A program made the position numbers and the translations under genes. From JBAYOE01 sp050950065 (GTDB lineage: Bacteria > Spirochaetota > Spirochaetia > Sphaerochaetales > Sphaerochaetaceae): 64,000 nt of DNA. Shown piece after piece: positions 35,548 to 44,633 of this stretch (position 1 is the first letter of the stretch; every line of letters starts with the position of its first letter). The DNA is taken from NCBI GenBank assembly GCA_050950065.1, contig JBMNGX010000001.1:1-64000 (forward strand), read 5' to 3'. The notes below the pieces were generated by a model that made no database searches, was not told the DNA's origin, and worked only from the letters and a program-made list of their open reading frames with translations.

Positions 35548-36906
35548 CTAAAGGTGTTTTACAACCTCTAGTGCTTGGTCTATTCTTCTTACTTCAACAC
35601 CTTTAATTGTTGTATCATCTATATTTAGATTAGGCCCAACAACTTTTTTAAGCCCCATCTCAGTTGCACCTTTAATCCTTTTTTCTAAGTATTTAACAGG
35701 GCGAATTTCACCTGCTAAACTAACCTCTCCAAAAGAGACTAAATAGGTTGGTAACGGCAGTGAACTAACTGCTGAATACAAAGCTAATGCCAAAGGAAGT
35801 TCAATAGAAACTTCACTTAGTTTTATACCACCAGCAACATTCACATAGATATCTTTATCAAGTAGTTGTACCCGAGCATGCCGCTCTAATACAGCAGCAA
35901 CTCTCATTACTCTAGAGGATTCTATTCGCTCAGAATAAAGGCGTGGGGAGTTTGATTTGGAAGGGACTACTAAAGCTTGTATTTCAACCATAAAGGCTCT
36001 AGAACCCTCTACAACTACGGTAAAAGCTATTCCTGGGGGTAAACTCTTCTCTTTTCTGCTACTAACAAAGAAATTAGCAGAGTCTGTTACCCCTATAAGA
36101 CCTTTTTCTCCCATTAAAAAGATCCCAATCTCATCAACAGAGCCATATCTATTTTTGACAGCCCTAATTATTCTCACATCAGATTCTGCTTGTTCAAAGT
36201 ACAAAACAGTATCTACAAGGTGTTCTATCACCTTAGGACCAGCAATATGCCCCTCTTTAGTGATATGACCTATTAAAAAGAGGCTAAAACCAACTCTTTT
36301 GGCCAAACTAACTAATTCCATTGCACAATAGCGCATCTGATTAACAGATCCTGCAGCTGAGGGAAGTTCATTAGTATAAAGGGTTTGGAGTGAATCAATA
36401 ACAACAACACTGTATTTATTGTTCTCTAACAATGTTAATAGGGGCTCTAATCTTCCATCACTAAACAGTTCGATATCATCTAAATTTAATTCTAGTCGAT
36501 CCCCTCTTAAACGCACTTGGGATGCTGATTCTTCAGCAGAGACATATAAGAAAGAGCCAGTTGGAATAGATGCCAATAATTGCAACATAATTGTCGACTT
36601 TCCAATACCTGGCTCTCCTCCTAATAAAACTGTTGCTCCTCTCATAATTCCGCCTCCCAACACCCGATCAAACTCAGATATTTCAGTTGTTAAACGAAAA
36701 TCATCTTCTATTATAACTTCTTTTAGAGCAACAGTTTGTGATTTGTTAGTATCGCTAACTAACTTAGTTTTACCTCTCTTACCACTTTTTTGAACTACCT
36801 CTTCAACAAAGGAGTTCCATGAGCCACAATCGGGACATCTTCCTAGCCATTTGCCCTCAGTTCTGCCACACTCTGAGCACACATACATAGTGGTAAAATT
36901 ACTCAT
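35548..36906 (-). CDS. radA: DNA repair protein RadA (Sms)
   Basis: 452 residues. Zinc finger with CSECG...CPDCGSW, RecA-like ATPase with Walker A GGEPGIGKST, the RadA-specific KNRYGS motif, and a C-terminal Lon-protease-like domain (VAGGIKLSEVSIELPLALAL). Branch-migration helicase in homologous recombination. Forms the first of a minus-strand group with the immunophilin, 9 bases from it. Confidence 0.95.
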   Translation of the reverse strand: MSNFTTMYVCSECGRTEGKWLGRCPDCGSWNSFVEEVVQKSGKRGKTKLVSDTNKSQTVALKEVIIEDDFRLTTEISEFDRVLGGGIMRGATVLLGGEPGIGKSTIMLQLLASIPTGSFLYVSAEESASQVRLRGDRLELNLDDIELFSDGRLEPLLTLLENNKYSVVVIDSLQTLYTNELPSAAGSVNQMRYCAMELVSLAKRVGFSLFLIGHITKEGHIAGPKVIEHLVDTVLYFEQAESDVRIIRAVKNRYGSVDEIGIFLMGEKGLIGVTDSANFFVSSRKEKSLPPGIAFTVVVEGSRAFMVEIQALVVPSKSNSPRLYSERIESSRVMRVAAVLERHARVQLLDKDIYVNVAGGIKLSEVSIELPLALALYSAVSSLPLPTYLVSFGEVSLAGEIRPVKYLEKRIKGATEMGLKKVVGPNLNIDDTTIKGVEVRRIDQALEVVKHL

Positions 36907-36914
36907 TTAAACCT

Positions 36915-37862
36915 CTAAAAGTCTAACAATTCAACTTCAAAAATTAGATAAGAGTTTGGAGGAATAACGCCTGGGTATCCTTGTTCTCCATATCCTAATT
37001 CTGGTGGAATTATTAAAGTTCTCTTTTCTCCTTTTTTCATCGTTACTAAAGCCTCATTCCATCCTTCAATAACTTGTCCAACATCAAACTGAGCAGGTTG
37101 GCCTCGGTGAATAGAGCTATCAAAGATTTTTCCATCTAAGAGCTTACCGGTATAATCGACAGTAACTGTTGTCCCCATCTTAGGAGTAGCATCTCCTTCA
37201 CCTTCTTTATCAACAATGTACTTTAGACCACTGTCGGTTGTTGTCGCATCAGAGTATCTTTTGTTGATAATATCTAAGACCTCTTTTTGAAGTTTAGCTA
37301 TACGCTCTTTTTCAACTTTTTGGTTCTCATCTACTAAAGATGCAAAACTCTCTTTAGTTACTTCAAAAGATGCAGCATCTTCTCCAACTCTTAAAATCTC
37401 AACTTTTTCTATTTTATCGTCTTGAGCGATCTTATCTACAATATCTTGCCCTTTTACGACAAATCCGAAGACTGTGTGTTTATCGTCTAACCAAGGCGTA
37501 GGTCCATGTGTTATAAAGAATTGGCTCCCATTTGTCCCAGGTCCTGCGTTCGCCATTGAGAGAATCCCTGCTTTATCGTGCCTTAGGGTGGCAATAAACT
37601 CATCTGGGAAGCTATATCCGGGCCCTCCGGTACCTGTTCCTAAGGGACATCCCCCTTGAATCATGAAATCGGGAATCACTCTGTGAAACTTTAAGTTATC
37701 GTAATAGGGAGTTCCCTCTGCCTTTAAATTTAAAGCCCCTTCAGCTAATCCAACAAAGTTACTCACTGTCATCGGTGTCTCTTTATAAGTTAGAGACAAA
37801 ATTATATCACCACGATTTGTGGTGATTTTTGCATACAAACCATCTTTCAATTCGTTACTCAT
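36915..37862 (-). CDS. Dual-family immunophilin: cyclophilin-FKBP fusion peptidyl-prolyl isomerase
   Basis: 315 residues with no signal peptide, so cytoplasmic. Residues 10-160 are a cyclophilin (FHRVIPDFMIQGGCP, MANAGPGTNGSQFFI, TPWLDDKHTVFG; Arg, Phe and Trp of the active site present). A Lys/Glu-rich coiled linker covers residues 160-205. Residues 210-315 are an FKBP domain (VTVDYTGKLLDGKIFDSS, VIEGWNEALVTMKKGEKR, LGYGEQGYPGVIPPNSYLIF). The same order is known for the Treponema denticola dual immunophilin. It catalyses proline cis/trans isomerisation and may act as a chaperone. Sits between parB and radA. Confidence 0.92.
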   Translation of the reverse strand: MSNELKDGLYAKITTNRGDIILSLTYKETPMTVSNFVGLAEGALNLKAEGTPYYDNLKFHRVIPDFMIQGGCPLGTGTGGPGYSFPDEFIATLRHDKAGILSMANAGPGTNGSQFFITHGPTPWLDDKHTVFGFVVKGQDIVDKIAQDDKIEKVEILRVGEDAASFEVTKESFASLVDENQKVEKERIAKLQKEVLDIINKRYSDATTTDSGLKYIVDKEGEGDATPKMGTTVTVDYTGKLLDGKIFDSSIHRGQPAQFDVGQVIEGWNEALVTMKKGEKRTLIIPPELGYGEQGYPGVIPPNSYLIFEVELLDF

Positions 37863-37886
37863 GAAATCTCCTTATAAATACCTAAG

Positions 37887-38804
37887 TTACAACTCAATCG
37901 ACTCTTCGCCAACTAGCAGGTTATAAAGACGCTCCAAGTCATCTTGGGTGTAGTAGGAGATCTCAATCTTACCTTTTTCTAACGTCCCTTTTAGTTTAAC
38001 TTTAGTTTGGGTTGCTTCTAGGAATTTTTGTTCTAGTACTATTAAATCAACAGGTCTATCGCTCTCTCTTTTCTTAACTCTCTCTTTAGACCCTCTTTTA
38101 CCTAAGTTCAATTCTGTAGCTAACTTTTCAGCATTTCTAACACTCAATTCATCTTCTATTATTCTTTCATACAGATACTTTCGATCTGCAGGATTAATAA
38201 CTGACAACAGAGCTCGGGCGTGTCCTGGAGTAAGCTCTCCATCCAAAAGGGCATTTTGTAGCTGCTGATCTAGTTGTAATAATCTAATAGAGTTTGCAAT
38301 TGTTGATCTTTTTTTACCAACCCTTTGAGCTAACTCTTCTTGTTTAATTCCAGCTTTCTCTAATAAAAAGAGGTATGCTTGAGCCTCTTCAATAGGATTT
38401 AAGTTCTCTCTTTGAATGTTCTCTATTAAAGAGACTTCCATCCTTTGCAATGTGGTGAACTCTTTTACAATTACAGGAACTTCTTCCAAATCTGCAGCCA
38501 AAGCAGCTCTATATCTTCTTTCACCTGCAACAATTGCATAATCATCGTCACTTATTTTCTCTACTAACAGAGGTTGAAGTATTCCTTGGTTCTTAATTGA
38601 CTCAGCTAATTCATCCAATGTTTCTTGATCAAATTGCTTTCTGGGTTGGTTAGGATTTGGGTGCACTTTATTAATAGGAAGGGTGAAAAGAGCTTCCCCT
38701 TTTAATTCTACCTCTTCTCCTTTTGTAAAGACTGCATCGTAAGAGTAATCATCCATTAACGACCCAATCCCCTTTCCTAATCTATTTTTCTTAGTTGCCG
38801 ACAC
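37887..38804 (-). CDS. parB: Chromosome partitioning protein ParB (Spo0J)
   Basis: 305 residues from a GTG at 38804 with GAGGAGG nine bases upstream; the longer frame is not needed. N-terminal KKNRLGKGIGSLM, the CTPase/parS-clamp motif AIVAGERRYRAA, NPNQPRKQF, ENIQRENLNPIEEA and helix-turn-helix LAQRVGKKRSTIANSIRL. Overlaps the parA end by 14 bases. Binds the parS sites found about 1.1 kb away and loads condensin. Origin segregation. Confidence 0.95.
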   Translation of the reverse strand: MSATKKNRLGKGIGSLMDDYSYDAVFTKGEEVELKGEALFTLPINKVHPNPNQPRKQFDQETLDELAESIKNQGILQPLLVEKISDDDYAIVAGERRYRAALAADLEEVPVIVKEFTTLQRMEVSLIENIQRENLNPIEEAQAYLFLLEKAGIKQEELAQRVGKKRSTIANSIRLLQLDQQLQNALLDGELTPGHARALLSVINPADRKYLYERIIEDELSVRNAEKLATELNLGKRGSKERVKKRESDRPVDLIVLEQKFLEATQTKVKLKGTLEKGKIEISYYTQDDLERLYNLLVGEESIEL

Positions 38805-39555
38805 GTTTAAGTACCTCCTCAGTAAGATCTCGGTACCCCTCAGCTCCTGTACTTGAAGCATCATAGAGGTTAATTGGCAACCCATGGGAAGGGGCCTCTG
38901 CTAATCTGATATTCCTAGGAATCTTAGTATCGAAGACTAAATTCTCAAAATAGGAGGTAACATCTTCAGCCACATCGTTTGCCAATCTTGTTCTAGAAGA
39001 GAACATTGTAAACAATATTCCAAGCACCTGAAGGCGTGGATTTAATTGTTTTTTCACATTCCCTATTGTTCTCATCAACAAATTCAATCCCTCCATTGCA
39101 AAGTACTCCCCTTGCATAGGGATTATTACATAATCTCCCCAACACATAGCATTAATAGTCAATAAGCCTAATGAGGGGGGACAATCAACTAAAATATAGT
39201 CCCATTCTTTCTCTATTGAAGCCAATGAGTTCTTAAGAAAAAACTCTCGAGCCAACTCATTTACTAACTCAACTCCTAACCCAGCAAGGTCAATTCCCCC
39301 AGCAATCACAAACAAGTTATCTAAAGGGGTGTTTTGAATTGCCTCTTTTGGTTCACATTTACCAACCATCACATCGTAAGTTCCTACCATTTTTGTATCT
39401 GCAGAAACAGCACTAGAGAGGTTAGCTTGTGAGTCGAGATCAACAAGGAGCACCTTATTGCCCCTTTCTGCTAAAAAAGCCCCCAAATTAACGGCGGTAG
39501 TTGTTTTTCCAACTCCCCCTTTTTGGTTCGAAAATAGAATTTTTTTTGTTGCCAT
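38791..39555 (-). CDS. parA: Chromosome partitioning ATPase ParA (Soj)
   Basis: 254 residues. Deviant Walker A FSNQKGGVGKTTTA, Walker A' DYILVDCPPSLG and the nucleoid-binding region near the C-terminus. DNA-binding ATPase that moves ParB-parS complexes. A promoter-like TGACATAAG with TATTAT lies upstream (about 39560-39590), though this may be chance. Coupled to parB by overlap. Confidence 0.95.
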   Translation of the reverse strand: MATKKILFSNQKGGVGKTTTAVNLGAFLAERGNKVLLVDLDSQANLSSAVSADTKMVGTYDVMVGKCEPKEAIQNTPLDNLFVIAGGIDLAGLGVELVNELAREFFLKNSLASIEKEWDYILVDCPPSLGLLTINAMCWGDYVIIPMQGEYFAMEGLNLLMRTIGNVKKQLNPRLQVLGILFTMFSSRTRLANDVAEDVTSYFENLVFDTKIPRNIRLAEAPSHGLPINLYDASSTGAEGYRDLTEEVLKRVGN

Positions 39556-39664
39556 AATCCCTATAATACATAAACCACCTGCTTATGTCACCAACAATTG
39601 TGGTATTGACCAATGAAGATCTAAGATGTATCTTTTATTAAGTAATTACGAGGAGGCCAATCAT

Positions 39665-39886
39665 ATGGTTGATAAAGTAAAAGATGCTATTGAAAATATT
39701 CGTCCCGACCTTCAAATGGACGGTGGAGATATTGAGCTGGTCAGCGTCGACGGCAACGATGTTCATGTACGTCTTAAGGGTGCATGTGTTGGTTGTCCAA
39801 TGAGTCAAATGACTTTAAAGAATGGTGTTGAGCGCTACGTTAGAAGTATCGTAGATCCTAACATCAATATTATCAGCGAAAACTGA
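39665..39886 (+). CDS. NifU-like C-terminal domain protein (Nfu), Fe-S carrier
   Basis: 73 residues from the ATG at 39665, which follows GAGGAGG; the longer frame has no support. The single Nfu domain has RPDLQMDGGDIELV and the cluster-binding GACVGCPMSQMTLK with C-x-x-C. It delivers Fe-S clusters to target apoproteins. Stand-alone small form, divergent from parA, directly next to the parS cluster and a terminator. Confidence 0.92.
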   Translation: MVDKVKDAIENIRPDLQMDGGDIELVSVDGNDVHVRLKGACVGCPMSQMTLKNGVERYVRSIVDPNINIISEN

Positions 39887-39893
39887 TAAATAG

Positions 39894-39909
39894 TGTTTCA
39901 CGTGAAACA
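39894..39909. promoter_or_regulatory. parS site 1
   Basis: TGTTTCACGTGAAACA, a perfect match to the bacterial parS consensus bound by ParB. Confidence 0.93.
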
Positions 39910-39916
39910 TTTAAAA

Positions 39917-39932
39917 TGTTTTACGTGAGCAT
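39917..39932. promoter_or_regulatory. Degenerate parS site
   Basis: TGTTTTACGTGAGCAT retains TGTTT-ACGTGA of the parS core but differs at three positions. It starts exactly 23 bases after site 1 and 23 before site 3. Confidence 0.6.
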
Positions 39933-39939
39933 TCAAAAT

Positions 39940-39955
39940 TGTTTCACGTGAAACA
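39940..39955. promoter_or_regulatory. parS site 2 (perfect)
   Basis: TGTTTCACGTGAAACA, perfect consensus, third member of a regular 23-base array. Confidence 0.93.
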
Positions 39956-39957
39956 AT

Positions 39958-39990
39958 AGAGCCACCCTTGTTGGGTGGCTCTCTTTTTGT
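39958..39990 (+). terminator. Rho-independent terminator after nfu and the parS array
   Basis: GAGCCACCC-TTGTT-GGGTGGCTC, followed by TCTTTTTG on the plus strand. It shields gyrA's convergent end. Confidence 0.85.
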
Positions 39991-40004
39991 TGGTCGCTTT
40001 CGCT

Positions 40005-42470
40005 TTATTTTTGTTGTGCTTCCTCTTCCTCATCTTTTTCAGATTCTGTTTTAGCAATCGCAACAATTATATCGTTCTCTCTTAATCTAGTAACACTAAC
40101 TCCGGAAGCGTAAGCTTTTTGAGTTGCAATAGATTCTACTGGTACTCTAATGGATTGTCCCATTGAGGTGATACAAACTAGATCGTCGTTATCATCAACA
40201 GCTAAGGCGCTAACTAGGTATCCAGTCTTGTTACGGAACGTGTAAATCTTTTGGCCCATTGTTCCTCTACCATGAGGCCTAAACTCACTAAACTCAACTT
40301 GCTTACCTTGCCCTTGTTCGGTGACAAGCAACATCTTCTTAGCATCGTCAACTTTCATTAGTCCAACTACGACATCTTTACCTACTAAGCGGATTCCTCT
40401 AACACCACGAGCAGGTCTACCCATTGCTCTGATGGCTTTTCCAGCAACCCTTAATGCTTTTCCTTTACGGGTAATAATCATAGCTTCATCATCTTCATTA
40501 ACTAATACACAGTTAATCAAGACATCCCCTTCATCTAAGTTAATAGCAGCAATACCTCTCTTTCGAGCGTTGACAAATAGGGGTAGACTTACTTTTTTAG
40601 TAACTCCATCTCTTGTTATCATAAGGAGATAGAGGTGCTCATCAAACTCTTTAAAGGTAGTAAATGTTGTAAGCTCTTCGCCACTTTCTAATGGAAGAAT
40701 CTTTTTAATAGACTCTCCTTTAGAGGTTTTTGATCCAACTGGTATTTCATGAACCTTTAAGTAATAAGCTTTACCCAAAGAGGTAACTACCAATACATAA
40801 TCGTGTGTTGAGGCAATAAAGATGTTCTCTACAAAGTCCTCATCTCTTAAGACGGCACTTCTTACCCCTCTACCTCCTCTTCCTTGGCTTCTGTACTCTT
40901 CAGCAACAACTCTCTTTACAAATCCTTTATTGGAGGCGACGACTACCACATCTTCCTCTTTAATAAAGTCTTCAATGATCATACCACCAAGCTCTTCAAG
41001 GGTAATTTCAGTTCTTCTAGGATCTCCATACTTTTCTGAGACTTCTAACAATTCTTTCTTGACAACTTGTAGAATTTTGTCATCATCAGATAGTAACTCT
41101 TTATAATATAAGATTTTAGCATGAAGTTCACCAAGCTCAGTTAAGATTTTTTCAGTCTCTAAATGGCTTAAACGGCCCAATTTCATATCAATAATTGCTT
41201 GGGCTTGAATTACTGTTAAGCCAAAGCGATCTTGCAAGCTTTTAGAGGCTATTGTGTTATCAGCTGACTCTTTAATGATTTTAATAACTTCATCAATGTT
41301 ATCTAAACCAATTTTAAGCCCTTCTAAGATATGAGCTCGCTCTTCGGCTTTTCTTAAATCGTACTTTGTCCTTCGTTCAACTACTTCATGACGGTGATTA
41401 ACGTAGTGTTTAATCATATCCATCAAACCGAGTTGGGTTGGACGTCCATCAACTAAAGCTAAATTGTTGACGTTGAAGTTTGACTGAAGTTGGGTGTGTA
41501 AGAATAGCAAGTTAACAACAACTTGGGCTACAGCCCCTCTTTTAAGTTCAATTACTATTCTAATACCAACTCTGTCACTTTCGTCTCTAACTTCACTTAT
41601 GTAAGGTATTGGGCCTCTACGTAAATCTGAGATTTTTTTAACTAAATCGGACTTATTTACTTGGTAGGGGAGTTCTGTAAAGACAATTTGCTCTCTTTGT
41701 CCAGGACCCTCTTCAATATCGTAGCGTCCTCTGACAACGATTTTGCCTCTACCAGTCTCAAAAGCTTGTAAAATACCACTTTTACCCATGATTATCCCAG
41801 ATGTGGGGAAATCGGGTCCTTGGACAATCTCCATCATCTCCATTAAAGAAATCTCTGGGTTGTCTATATAAGCTGCCATTCCGTTAGAAACTTCAATTAA
41901 GTTGTGAGGAGCCATGTTAGTGGCCATTCCAACGGCAATACCGCTACTACCATTAACTAGTAAAAATGGGAAAGCTGCAGGGAGCACCTTTGGTTCAACC
42001 ATTGAGTCGTCATAGTTTGGACCATAATCAACAGTCTCTTTTTGGATGTCACTGAGCATCTCTTCACCAAGGCGACTTAACTTAGCCTCGGTGTAACGCA
42101 TCGCTGCAGCTGGATCTCCATCAATAGAACCAAAGTTTCCTTGAGGGAAAACTACCGGAGCTCTAAGTGAGAAATCTTGTGCTAAACGAACTAAAGCATC
42201 ATAAACAGATAAATCTCCGTGTGGGTGATACTTTCCTAAAACATCTCCAACAATCCTAGCCGCTTTTTTAAAGGGAGTGTTGTACCTAAGGCCCATCTCG
42301 TACATCCCATAAAGGATTCTTCTGTGAACAGGCTTAAGACCATCTCTCACATCGGGTAGGGCCCTACTAACAATTACACTCATCGCATAATTGAGGTAAG
42401 ACGTTTTCATCTCATCGCCAATATTGGCCTTTATTATTTTTGTGGTTTGCTCTTCCATTATATTCACCAA
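40005..42470 (-). CDS. gyrA: DNA gyrase subunit A
   Basis: About 821 residues from a TTG at 42470 with AAGG near, or 817 from the ATG at 42458. Breakage-reunion domain: catalytic Tyr in AAMRYTEAKL, QGNFGSIDGDPAAAM; C-terminal beta-propeller with GyrA box (RSQGRGGRG) and a strongly acidic tail (ESEKDEEEEAQQK). In the quinolone region the sequence is GDLSVYD, with Leu where E. coli has Ser83. Forms an operon with gyrB, 6-18 bases apart. Introduces negative supercoils. Confidence 0.96.
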   Translation of the reverse strand: MVNIMEEQTTKIIKANIGDEMKTSYLNYAMSVIVSRALPDVRDGLKPVHRRILYGMYEMGLRYNTPFKKAARIVGDVLGKYHPHGDLSVYDALVRLAQDFSLRAPVVFPQGNFGSIDGDPAAAMRYTEAKLSRLGEEMLSDIQKETVDYGPNYDDSMVEPKVLPAAFPFLLVNGSSGIAVGMATNMAPHNLIEVSNGMAAYIDNPEISLMEMMEIVQGPDFPTSGIIMGKSGILQAFETGRGKIVVRGRYDIEEGPGQREQIVFTELPYQVNKSDLVKKISDLRRGPIPYISEVRDESDRVGIRIVIELKRGAVAQVVVNLLFLHTQLQSNFNVNNLALVDGRPTQLGLMDMIKHYVNHRHEVVERRTKYDLRKAEERAHILEGLKIGLDNIDEVIKIIKESADNTIASKSLQDRFGLTVIQAQAIIDMKLGRLSHLETEKILTELGELHAKILYYKELLSDDDKILQVVKKELLEVSEKYGDPRRTEITLEELGGMIIEDFIKEEDVVVVASNKGFVKRVVAEEYRSQGRGGRGVRSAVLRDEDFVENIFIASTHDYVLVVTSLGKAYYLKVHEIPVGSKTSKGESIKKILPLESGEELTTFTTFKEFDEHLYLLMITRDGVTKKVSLPLFVNARKRGIAAINLDEGDVLINCVLVNEDDEAMIITRKGKALRVAGKAIRAMGRPARGVRGIRLVGKDVVVGLMKVDDAKKMLLVTEQGQGKQVEFSEFRPHGRGTMGQKIYTFRNKTGYLVSALAVDDNDDLVCITSMGQSIRVPVESIATQKAYASGVSVTRLRENDIIVAIAKTESEKDEEEEAQQK

Positions 42471-42476
42471 CTAACC

Positions 42477-44432
42477 TTATACATCCAAATTAGAGACATA
42501 AAGTGCATTCTCTTCAATGAAGTTCTTACGAGGCTCTACCTCTTCACCCATCAACATCGTAAAGATCTCATCTGCTGCAACACCATCTTCTAAAGTAACT
42601 TGAGTTAAAGAACGAGTTGCAGGGTTCATTGTGGTATCCCACAATTGATCTGGATTCATCTCTCCAAGACCCTTGTAACGTTGAATTGGAATCTTAGATT
42701 CATCTCCCTCTTTTACGTTTTCAGCGATGATTCTTTCGCGTGCCTCTTCATCGTATGCATAATACGATTTTTTTCCAATAGTAATCTTATATAGAGGTGG
42801 CATGGCAAAATATACATAGCCAGCTTCAATTAAGGGCCTCATATAGCGGAAAAAGAATGTTAGTAAAAGGGTTCTAATGTGCGATCCATCAACATCTGCG
42901 TCTGCCATAATAATTACTTTATGGTAGCGCACTTTTTCAACATCGAAGTGGGCACCAAGGCCAGCTCCTAAAGATGCAATAACTGGTTGCAGTTTCTCAT
43001 TGCTCAAAACTCTCTCTTCACGAGCTTTCTCTACGTTAAGCATCTTTCCCCATAAAGGTAAGATTGCTTGGATTGCTCGATCTCGCCCTTGCTTTGCACT
43101 TCCTCCTGCTGAGTCTCCCTCAACAATAAAGATTTCACACAAAGAGGGGTCTTTTTCAGAACAGTCGGCAAGCTTTCCAGGAAGGCCAACTCCCTCGCTA
43201 CTTTTTCTAATTCTCATTCGAGCATCACGAGCTGCATAGCGAGCCTTTGCCGCTAAGATTGCTTTTTCTAATATTGCTTCAATAATTGTGGGGTGTTCAT
43301 CAAAAAAGTCGTTAAACCTTTCATAAACAAGTGAACTAACTATTCCTTGAACTCGAGGGTTTCCAAGTTTCATCTTGGTTTGGCCTTCGAATTGAGGATC
43401 AGGAATCTTAATTGATATAACAGCAGTCATCCCCTCTCTTAAATCATCCCCAGCTAAAGGATCTTCAAACTTCTTAAGGAGTTTAGATTTTTTAAGTTGC
43501 TCATTCATAACTCGTGTTAAGCCGCTTCTAAAGCCAGCTAAGTGGGTCCCCCCCTCACGAGTGTTGATATTATTAACGAAAGTGAAAAGAACTTCATCAT
43601 AACGATCGTTGTACTGTAAAGCAATTTCAACTTTCACATCATCTCTTTGAGTATCGAAGTAAACAGGCTCTTCATGGAGAGCTTTTTTAGAGCTATTTAA
43701 GTGTTGAATAAACGATTTAATACCCCCACTAAAGTGGAAGGTTTGTTCTTTCGGTACTTCAGGGCGTTGATCGGATATCGAAATAACAATTCCCTTGTTT
43801 AAGAAAGCTAGCTCTCTTAGCCGCTCTGCCAACACTCCATAACTGTAGTCATCACCCTCTAGAATCGTCGTATCGGCCTTAAAACGGACGATAGTGCCAC
43901 TAGTGGTAGTATCTCCTATAGTTGACACTGGACCTTGGCTAATTCCCTTCTGGTAGCGCTGGTAGTGAATTTTAGAGTCGCGATGTACTGTAACCTCTAA
44001 CCATTCGGCTAAAGCATTAACAACAGAGACTCCGACACCGTGAAGCCCACCAGATACCTTATAAGAGTTGTTATCAAACTTTCCCCCTGCGTGAAGTTGA
44101 CTTAAAACAACCTCAAGGGTACTTACTTTTTCGACAGGGTGGAGCTCTACAGGAATTCCCCTTCCATCGTCTTCAACTCTAATGATATTTCCTTTTTCGA
44201 TTGTAACTGAGATTTTTGAACAATATCCGGCCATTGCTTCGTCAATACTGTTATCAACAACCTCATAAACAAGGTGGTGTAAACCATCAATACCGGTAGA
44301 ACCGATGTACATTCCGGGTCTTTTTCTTACTGCTTCTAAACCCTTTAATACTTGAATGTTACTTGCAGTATAAGCTTGAGCCGAGGCTGGTTCTTTACTC
44401 ACCTCAGCGTCGTGTAAAACGCTCTCATCCAT
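42477..44432 (-). CDS. gyrB: DNA gyrase subunit B
   Basis: 651 residues. GHKL ATPase (EVVDNSIDEAMAGYC, DDGRGIPV, GGLHGVGVSVVNAL), transducer, and Toprim domain (IVEGDSAGGSAKQGRDR, MADADVDGSHI, RYKGLGEMNP). Length as in the non-E. coli form. Promoter upstream at 44476-44504. Divergent from dnaA across a 200-base AT-rich spacer. Confidence 0.97.
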   Translation of the reverse strand: MDESVLHDAEVSKEPASAQAYTASNIQVLKGLEAVRKRPGMYIGSTGIDGLHHLVYEVVDNSIDEAMAGYCSKISVTIEKGNIIRVEDDGRGIPVELHPVEKVSTLEVVLSQLHAGGKFDNNSYKVSGGLHGVGVSVVNALAEWLEVTVHRDSKIHYQRYQKGISQGPVSTIGDTTTSGTIVRFKADTTILEGDDYSYGVLAERLRELAFLNKGIVISISDQRPEVPKEQTFHFSGGIKSFIQHLNSSKKALHEEPVYFDTQRDDVKVEIALQYNDRYDEVLFTFVNNINTREGGTHLAGFRSGLTRVMNEQLKKSKLLKKFEDPLAGDDLREGMTAVISIKIPDPQFEGQTKMKLGNPRVQGIVSSLVYERFNDFFDEHPTIIEAILEKAILAAKARYAARDARMRIRKSSEGVGLPGKLADCSEKDPSLCEIFIVEGDSAGGSAKQGRDRAIQAILPLWGKMLNVEKAREERVLSNEKLQPVIASLGAGLGAHFDVEKVRYHKVIIMADADVDGSHIRTLLLTFFFRYMRPLIEAGYVYFAMPPLYKITIGKKSYYAYDEEARERIIAENVKEGDESKIPIQRYKGLGEMNPDQLWDTTMNPATRSLTQVTLEDGVAADEIFTMLMGEEVEPRKNFIEENALYVSNLDV

Positions 44433-44633
44433 TTTTTTGTATGTCCTTATAAGATATAAAATAAAATCACTAAGTATAGTACCATATTTGCCCTTTTATG
44501 TAAAGGGCGGGCTCAAAATTTTAGCTGCTATTATTTATTGTATTATAAATATTTAGCAACTCTTTTGTCCCTTTTTAAAACTATAATAGGAGAAGACTTG
44601 TCAAGTCGATTGAGCTGATATAAGATAACATAC
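44433..44633. promoter_or_regulatory. gyrB/dnaA divergent intergenic region
   Basis: The gyrB promoter is minus-strand TTTACA (44504-44499), 17 bases, TACTAT (44481-44476). For dnaA, TATAAT (44582-44587) and TTGTCA (44598-44603) with 17 bases to TAAGAT (44621-44626) are candidates. A T/A-rich stretch (44520-44590) could be unwound. No perfect DnaA boxes were seen here. Confidence 0.5.

Noticed and set aside
39560..39595. parA promoter as a member of the island motif
   Set aside because: GTGACATAAG with TATTAT fits but it is isolated and the match is probably chance.
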